Part shown: positions 14,565-19,115 of the stretch, piece after piece
How positions within the stretch are numbered: the first letter of the stretch is position 1
How the letters are laid out: every line of letters starts with the position of its first letter
Assembly (NCBI GenBank): GCA_035627915.1
Contig: DASPKT010000151.1
Coordinates: 1-19,115, forward strand
Direction: 5' to 3'
Source: DASPKT01 sp035627915
GTDB taxonomy: Bacteria > Pseudomonadota > Alphaproteobacteria > Azospirillales > Azospirillaceae
Length of the DNA stretch: 19,115 bases
Program-made: the position numbers and the translations under genes
The notes under the pieces: generated by a model
Databases searched by the model: none
What the model was told of the DNA's origin: nothing
What the model saw: the letters and a program-made list of their open reading frames with translations, nothing else

Positions 14565-16577
14565 ATGGGCGCGGACATCACCCTTCTCGGCGGGTTCTCG
14601 GTGCGGGGGCCGGACGGCGCGCCGCTCGCCCTGCCGACGCGCAAGGCGGAGGCGCTGCTGGCGCTGCTGGCGCTGAGGCCCGGTTCAGCACTGACCCGCG
14701 ACCGGGTGGCCGGCCTGCTCTGGCCCGCCAGCGCCGAGCCGCAGGCCCGCGGCAGCCTGCGCCAGACCCTGGCCCAGCTGCGCCGTTGCCTGCCCGACGG
14801 CGCCGTCGAGGCGGTCGGCGACAGCCTGCGCCTGGACCCCGCCCTCGCCACCTCCGACACGGCCCGGCTGGAGGCGGCGCTGGCCGCCAACGAGCCGCAG
14901 GGCCCGGCCGCGGTGGCCGGGCTATACGCCGGGCGCCTGCTGGCCGACTTCCCCGTGGGCGAGGACCCGTTCGAGGAATGGCGCCGGCTGGAGGGGGAGC
15001 GGCTGCACGCCCTGGCGCTCGACGCCATGGGCCGCCGCCTGGCCGATCTCGCGGCGCGCGGCGAGGCGGAAGAGGGGGTGGCGCTGGGCGAGCGGCTGCT
15101 GGCCCTCGACCCCGCTTCGGAGGAGACGCACCGGGCGCTGATGCGCCTGCACCTCGCCCGCGGCGCCCGGCCGGCGGCGCTGCGCCAGTACGAGCGGTGC
15201 CGGGACGCGCTGCGCGGCGCCCTGGGCGTGGCGCCGTCGCGCGAGACGGAGGAGCTGGCGCGCGAGGCGCGGCGGGCCGTGAACGCCGGCGTCGCGGCGG
15301 AGCCGCAGGGCCCGCCGGGCGTGGCCGTGCTGCCCTTCGCCAACCTGTCGGGTGACCCGGAGCAGGAGTACCTGGCCCTGGGCATCGCGGAGGACGTGAT
15401 CCGCGAGCTTTCGCGCTTCCGCTCGCTGGCCGTGCTGTCCCGGCAGGCGGCCTTCGGGCTGCGCGACACGGCCCTGTCGCCGCAGGAGATCGGGGCGCGG
15501 CTGGGCTGCCGCTTCCTGCTGACCGGCAGCGTGCGGCGCGGGGCCGGCACGGTGCGCATCGGCTGCGAGCTGACCGACACCGCCACCGGCTACCATCTCT
15601 GGGCCGAGCGGTTCGACGCCCCGTGCGACGGGCTGCCGCAACTGCAGGACGAGATCGTGCGCCGGGTGGTGGGGGCGCTGGCCGTGCGCATCGACGACCA
15701 GCTGCTGCGCCAGGCGCGCTGCCGCTCCGCTGGACAGCTCCAGGCCTACGACCTCTGGCTGCGCGGGCTGGACGGGCTGCGCCGGGCCACGCCGGAGGGG
15801 CTGGCGGAGGCGCAGTCGCTGTTTCACCGCGCCACGGAACTGGACCCCAACGACGCGCGCGCCTGGTCCGGCCTGTCGCTCAGCCACTTCAATGACTGGA
15901 GCTGCCTCGCCTGGGAACGCTGGGACGAGTGCGAGGCCAGGGCCTTCGACTATGCCCGGCGCGCGCTGGAGCTGGACGACAACGACCCCGTCGCGCAGTT
16001 CATCGTCGGCCGCATCCTGCTGTACCGGCGCGAGTTCGGCCCGGCCGAGCGGCACCTGGAGCGGGCCGAGGCGCTGAACCCCAACGACACGCACATCCTG
16101 TCCAACCTGGCGCTCTGCCACGCCTATCTGGGCCGGGCGGAGCGGGCGGCGGCGATGGCGCGCGAGGCGATGCGCCTGAACCCCTTCCACGAGGCCTGGT
16201 ACTGCGCCTTCGCCGCCATGCCGCACATGCTGGCGGGCGAGCTTGAGGCGGGGGTGGAGCTTGGGTTGAAGGCGCCCGACGCCTCGGTGGATATGCGCGC
16301 CTACCTCGCCTGCGCCCACGCCCACCTGGGCGACCGCGCCGAGGCGGCCCGGCAGGCGGAGGCGTACCTGGAGACCTACCGCGGCAACATCGTCAAGGGC
16401 CGCCCGGCGGAGCCGGAGGAGGCCGTGCGCTGGATGTTCATGGTGAACCCCTTCCGCCGCGCCGCCGACACCGCCTTCATCGCCGAGGGCTTGCGCGGCG
16501 CCGGCCTGCCGGTGTCGGAGGAAGCGATGGCGGCGGTGCCGCCGCGGGGCAGGGTGGCCGCGGCCTGGGGCGGCTGA
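14565..16577 (+). CDS. SARP-type transcriptional regulator with BTAD, TolB-like and TPR regions
   Basis: The 670-aa product starts with an OmpR-like winged helix (about 1-92: ITLLGGFSVRG, PTRKAEALLALLAL, DRVAGLLWPAS, SLRQTLAQLRR), followed by a bacterial transcriptional activation domain (about 98-240, ending in LRQYERCRDALRGALGVAPS). Residues 250-360 resemble the TolB-like N domain found in adenylate-cyclase-associated TPR proteins (GVAVLPFANLSGDPEQEYLALGI). The remainder is TPR repeats (for example ATELDPNDARAW, RALELDDNDPVAQF, EALNPNDTHILSNLALCHAY). It has no membrane segment. The frame is open from ATG 14403, but ATG 14565 begins the conserved fold; no strong ribosome binding site is visible. 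It is divergent from the TTC38-like gene, with a heptad array between them. Confidence 0.9.
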   Translation: MGADITLLGGFSVRGPDGAPLALPTRKAEALLALLALRPGSALTRDRVAGLLWPASAEPQARGSLRQTLAQLRRCLPDGAVEAVGDSLRLDPALATSDTARLEAALAANEPQGPAAVAGLYAGRLLADFPVGEDPFEEWRRLEGERLHALALDAMGRRLADLAARGEAEEGVALGERLLALDPASEETHRALMRLHLARGARPAALRQYERCRDALRGALGVAPSRETEELAREARRAVNAGVAAEPQGPPGVAVLPFANLSGDPEQEYLALGIAEDVIRELSRFRSLAVLSRQAAFGLRDTALSPQEIGARLGCRFLLTGSVRRGAGTVRIGCELTDTATGYHLWAERFDAPCDGLPQLQDEIVRRVVGALAVRIDDQLLRQARCRSAGQLQAYDLWLRGLDGLRRATPEGLAEAQSLFHRATELDPNDARAWSGLSLSHFNDWSCLAWERWDECEARAFDYARRALELDDNDPVAQFIVGRILLYRREFGPAERHLERAEALNPNDTHILSNLALCHAYLGRAERAAAMAREAMRLNPFHEAWYCAFAAMPHMLAGELEAGVELGLKAPDASVDMRAYLACAHAHLGDRAEAARQAEAYLETYRGNIVKGRPAEPEEAVRWMFMVNPFRRAADTAFIAEGLRGAGLPVSEEAMAAVPPRGRVAAAWGG

Positions 16578-16685
16578 GGCTTCACCCGCGGCCCCCGCCC
16601 TGTCGTCCCGCGCATGTCGTTGGCGATGGCGCCGGCCGGCGGCTATGCTGCCCGCCACGGAAACGGGACGGCACCGGGCGGACGC

Positions 16686-17438
16686 ATGGCACTTGAAGCG
16701 AGCGAGGCGGCGACGGTCGGCGCGGCCGGGGAGGCGGATGCCGGCCGGCACCTGCGCCGGCGCCTGGCGGAGACGCCCATGATCCATGATCCGTTCCCCT
16801 ACCGCGTGATATCAGGGGCGCTGCCCGACGCGCTCTACCGGGCGGCGCTGGCGCATTGGCCGGGGCACGAGCAGATGCGCCCGCGGCAGTTCGACCGGCC
16901 GAACCGGCTGCAGATGGCCCTCGACGCGCGCGGGCTGGCGTCGCTGCCGCCGGATTCGGCGGCGGTGTGGCGCGAGGTGCTGGACGCCCTGGCCGGGCCG
17001 GAGAGCATGGCCGCCCTGTTCGCCGCCTTCCCCGAGGCGGAGGCGCGCTGGCATATCAGCGGCGGCCATCCGCCCGACCTCGACGCCCGCCTCATCGAGG
17101 ACCATGCCGGCCACGCGATGCGGCCCCACACCGACCTGCCGGTGACGCTCTACAGCCTGCTGCTCTACCTGCCCGACGACGACACGCAGCCGCACCTGGG
17201 CACGACGCTGTACCGGCCGCGCGACCCGGGGATGCGGTCGGACGGCATGTCCCACCACGACCGCGACCTGTTCGAGATCGCGGCGCAGGCCCCCTACCTG
17301 CCCAACCACCTGCTGGCCTACGCCCGCACCGACCGCTCGTTCCACGGGGTGGAACCGGTGCCGTCGCCCTGCACGCGGCGGCTGCTGATGGTCTTCCCCA
17401 GCGTCGACACGCGGCGGCGGGGCGCCTGGGCCTATTAG
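16686..17438 (+). CDS. 2-oxoglutarate/Fe(II)-dependent oxygenase-family protein
   Basis: The 250-aa product reads as a double-stranded beta-helix oxygenase of the prolyl-4-hydroxylase-like type. The Fe ligands are H148 and D150 in the RPHTDLP motif and H220 in RSFHGVEP; R231 or R232 would bind the 2-oxoglutarate carboxylate. Between them LYSLLLYLPDDD and HLGTTLYRPRDP form the expected strands. The family hydroxylates proteins, sugars or small molecules; the substrate is not known, and related genes often sit in glycan or secondary-metabolite clusters, of which nothing is seen here. The start is uncertain: ATG 16686 is used, while ATG 16614 is in frame and would add 24 residues; both have weak ribosome binding sites. 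Its stop overlaps that of the convergent esterase by 4 bp. Confidence 0.8.
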   Translation: MALEASEAATVGAAGEADAGRHLRRRLAETPMIHDPFPYRVISGALPDALYRAALAHWPGHEQMRPRQFDRPNRLQMALDARGLASLPPDSAAVWREVLDALAGPESMAALFAAFPEAEARWHISGGHPPDLDARLIEDHAGHAMRPHTDLPVTLYSLLLYLPDDDTQPHLGTTLYRPRDPGMRSDGMSHHDRDLFEIAAQAPYLPNHLLAYARTDRSFHGVEPVPSPCTRRLLMVFPSVDTRRRGAWAY

Positions 17439-18841
17439 CCCAGCGGGTGCCCCTCCGGCAGGGGCGGGCCGGCGTCGGTGACGGGGGTGACGGCGTGGGT
17501 GGTGCCGAACCACAGGAAGCCGTCGTACTCCCGCGACAGCGACGCCGCGTAGTAGTGGCTGACCCGCTCGGTGCGCGGCAGGTAGAGCACCCCGATGGCG
17601 CGCTCCGGCCGGTCCGGGGCCAGCGCCGCCCGCAGCTCCTCCCGGGCGCCGGGGCGGAGGTCCAGCAGGTAGCGGTCGGGTCCGGCGGCGCGCGCCACAT
17701 CGCCCCAGCTGCCCGGCAGCGACGGGTTCACGGACTTCACCTCCGGCAGCGCCCCCCATTCGGAGGCAGCCATGACGGTGCCGCGGTCGGTGCCGAAGCC
17801 GATCAGGCGCGCCGCCTCGCCGAACTCCCGCCGGCAGAGATGGCCGATGTTGAACTCGCCGCGCCGGCCCATGTCGGTCGCCGCGGCGTCGCCGACATGG
17901 GAGTTGTGGGCCCAGACGACGGCCCTGGCGTCGGGTCCCCGCGCCGCCAGCAGGGCCAGCAGCGTGTCCATCATGTGGCGGTCGCGCAGGTTCCAGGAGG
18001 AGACCGGGCCCTCATAGAGGGTGCGGTAGTAGCGCTCGGCGCCGGCCACCACGCGGGCGTGCTGCAGCGCCTCGAACGCCGCCTCGTCGCCGGGGCGGCG
18101 GGCCTGCTCGATGCGCAGCAGCTCCAGCGCCGCCGCCGCCTCCCCCTCGCAGCCGCGCGCCCCGCGGCCGGCCACGTCCATGGCGAGCCGCTCCGGCTCC
18201 TCGCGGTAGGGGGCGAGGCAGGCGTAGTTGCGCCGCACTTCCGCCGCGGCGTCAGGGTTCACGGTCTCCAGCCAGCCGGCGGCAACGTCGGCGGAGGCCG
18301 CCATGGCGTAGAGGTCCAGCCCGTGGAAGCCGGCGCGGCGGGCCGGGTCCGGCACGGCCGCGTTGTGCGCGCGCAGCCAGTCGGCGAAGGCCCGCACCTC
18401 CTCGTTCCGCCACATCCAGGTGGGGAAGCGCCGGAAGGGGCGCGCAGGCGCGGTGGGGGCCGGGCGTCCCCGGACGTAGGCGTCGACATGGGCGGCGTCG
18501 GCCCAGTCCGCCTCGACCGCCACGATGGTGAAGCCGTGCCGCTCCACCAGGCGCCGGGTGATGGCGGCGCGGGCGGCGTAGAACTCCGATGTGCCGTGCG
18601 TCGCCTCGCCCAGCAGCACCACGCGGGCGTCGGCGAACCGGTCGAACAGGCCGCCGAAGGCGGGGTCGTCAAGGCCGGGCAGCGGCTCGAGCAGGCGGCG
18701 GACCACGCCCGCCGCGGCCTCCACGCCAGGATCGGCGACCTGGGCGCAGGCGGCGACGGGACAAGCCGCCGCCGCCAGCGCCAGGGCGCCGCGCGCCCCG
18801 CCCCGCAGCAGGGCGCGCCGGCCGAAGGAGGCGGGGGACAC
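17435..18841 (-). CDS. Exported erythromycin-esterase-family protein
   Basis: The 468-aa product matches the erythromycin esterase (EreA/EreB) and succinoglycan-biosynthesis-related family: LLGEATHGTSEFY with the key H82, VAVEADWADAAHVDAY with E110, RAGFHGLDLYAM, SSWNLRDRHMMDTLLALL, and AHNSHVGD with H312/H315. The N terminus has a twin-arginine-like motif (GRRALLRGG) with a hydrophobic Ala-rich stretch to about residue 34, so it should be exported; a Cys at 32 could alternatively be lipidated, but the lipobox is poor. Family members include true macrolide esterases and many hydrolases of unknown substrate, so resistance is not implied. It starts at GTG 18841, 4 bp after the stop of a small upstream ORF with which it is probably co-transcribed. 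Confidence 0.88.
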   Translation of the reverse strand: MSPASFGRRALLRGGARGALALAAAACPVAACAQVADPGVEAAAGVVRRLLEPLPGLDDPAFGGLFDRFADARVVLLGEATHGTSEFYAARAAITRRLVERHGFTIVAVEADWADAAHVDAYVRGRPAPTAPARPFRRFPTWMWRNEEVRAFADWLRAHNAAVPDPARRAGFHGLDLYAMAASADVAAGWLETVNPDAAAEVRRNYACLAPYREEPERLAMDVAGRGARGCEGEAAAALELLRIEQARRPGDEAAFEALQHARVVAGAERYYRTLYEGPVSSWNLRDRHMMDTLLALLAARGPDARAVVWAHNSHVGDAAATDMGRRGEFNIGHLCRREFGEAARLIGFGTDRGTVMAASEWGALPEVKSVNPSLPGSWGDVARAAGPDRYLLDLRPGAREELRAALAPDRPERAIGVLYLPRTERVSHYYAASLSREYDGFLWFGTTHAVTPVTDAGPPLPEGHPLG

Positions 18842-18845
18842 CGCC

Positions 18846-19043
18846 TCAGCCCCGCCCGCCGTCCGGCCCCGGTGTCACCGTGTCGGGGTCCGTCCCCTCG
18901 GTCCCGGCGGCGTCGGGGTCGAGGGCGGGCTTGCGCGCGGTGTCGGCGACGCCGCCGCCCAGGTTGCCGGTGCCGCCCGGCGCCGGCGCCTCGCCGCCCC
19001 CGGTGCGCTTCTCCCGGTCGCTCCTGCCGTCCGTTCCGGCCAT
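18846..19043 (-). CDS. Small Gly/Pro/Asp-rich hypothetical protein
   Basis: The 65-aa product is polar and low in complexity, rich in Gly, Pro, Asp and Thr, with no hydrophobic segment, and is probably disordered. I recognise no family. Support for coding comes from GGGGAG 7 bases before ATG 19043 and from its position: its stop lies 4 bp before the GTG of the esterase, an arrangement typical of coupled translation. A TTG at 19061 in frame is less likely because the ribosome binding site lies inside that extension. It may be a leader cistron for the esterase rather than a functional protein. The 72 bases to the right edge show no further gene. Confidence 0.5.
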   Translation of the reverse strand: MAGTDGRSDREKRTGGGEAPAPGGTGNLGGGVADTARKPALDPDAAGTEGTDPDTVTPGPDGGRG

Positions 19044-19115
19044 GGCCCGACTCCCCTGCAATGGACGCCGCGGATCTGCGGCGGGAGGCTCAACATCCGC
19101 CGGCGGCCGGAGTCG

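Noticed and set aside
13118..16787. Long minus-strand frames (13118-15586 and 14922-16787) over the TTC38 and SARP genes
   Set aside because: They cross the divergent promoter and oppose or shift real genes, with Ser/Arg/Pro-rich translations and no motifs.
1..19115. Search for CRISPR arrays, tRNA or rRNA genes, IS ends and phage genes
   Set aside because: No spaced repeat array, cloverleaf, transposase frame or integrase motif was seen on either strand by eye.

Overview
The window is a very GC-rich (by eye above 70%), densely packed bacterial chromosomal segment. Long open frames on the antisense strand, the protein families present (DUF3303, TTC38-like TPR protein, OmpA with Pro/Ala linker, Crp regulator) and the gene style suggest an alphaproteobacterium, most likely Rhodospirillales (Azospirillaceae or Acetobacteraceae-like). 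That placement is my inference and was not tested by any search. I see no tRNA, rRNA, IS element, phage gene or CRISPR array. Every gap between genes is shorter than 300 bp.

Left part (1-6.5 kb): the 3' end of a hybrid histidine kinase meets a convergent, exported amidohydrolase. Next, on the minus strand, is the most striking gene: a 796-aa fusion of a flavin/NAD(P) oxidoreductase, two cyclic-nucleotide-binding domains and a DmsB-like module with 16 cysteines for four [4Fe-4S] clusters. Divergent from it, across 167 bp that hold a 15-bp inverted repeat, are two tandem paralogues with an HD-type fold whose motifs resemble class I cyclic-nucleotide phosphodiesterases. The first keeps all metal-ligand positions; the second has lost the HD pair and the distal Asp. 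I infer a cyclic-nucleotide-gated redox module: the fusion senses a cNMP, the first HD protein removes it, and the second is a pseudo-enzyme partner.

Middle part (6.5-13 kb): a VOC-fold protein, a lone periplasmic binding protein, a DUF3303 protein, and a Crp-type regulator divergent from an adducin-type class II aldolase followed by two glutathione S-transferases. A 16-bp TGTGA-N6-TCGCA site in the divergent region matches the CRP-type recognition helix of the regulator. A small membrane protein and a strong OmpA-family gene with a clear intrinsic terminator follow.

Right part (13-19.1 kb): a TTC38-like TPR protein is divergent from a SARP-type regulator that also carries TolB-like and TPR regions. 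Between them are four heptads with 11-12 bp period, the geometry of SARP-type operators. A 2OG-Fe(II) oxygenase follows, convergent and overlapping with an exported erythromycin-esterase-family protein that has a small low-complexity ORF upstream of it.
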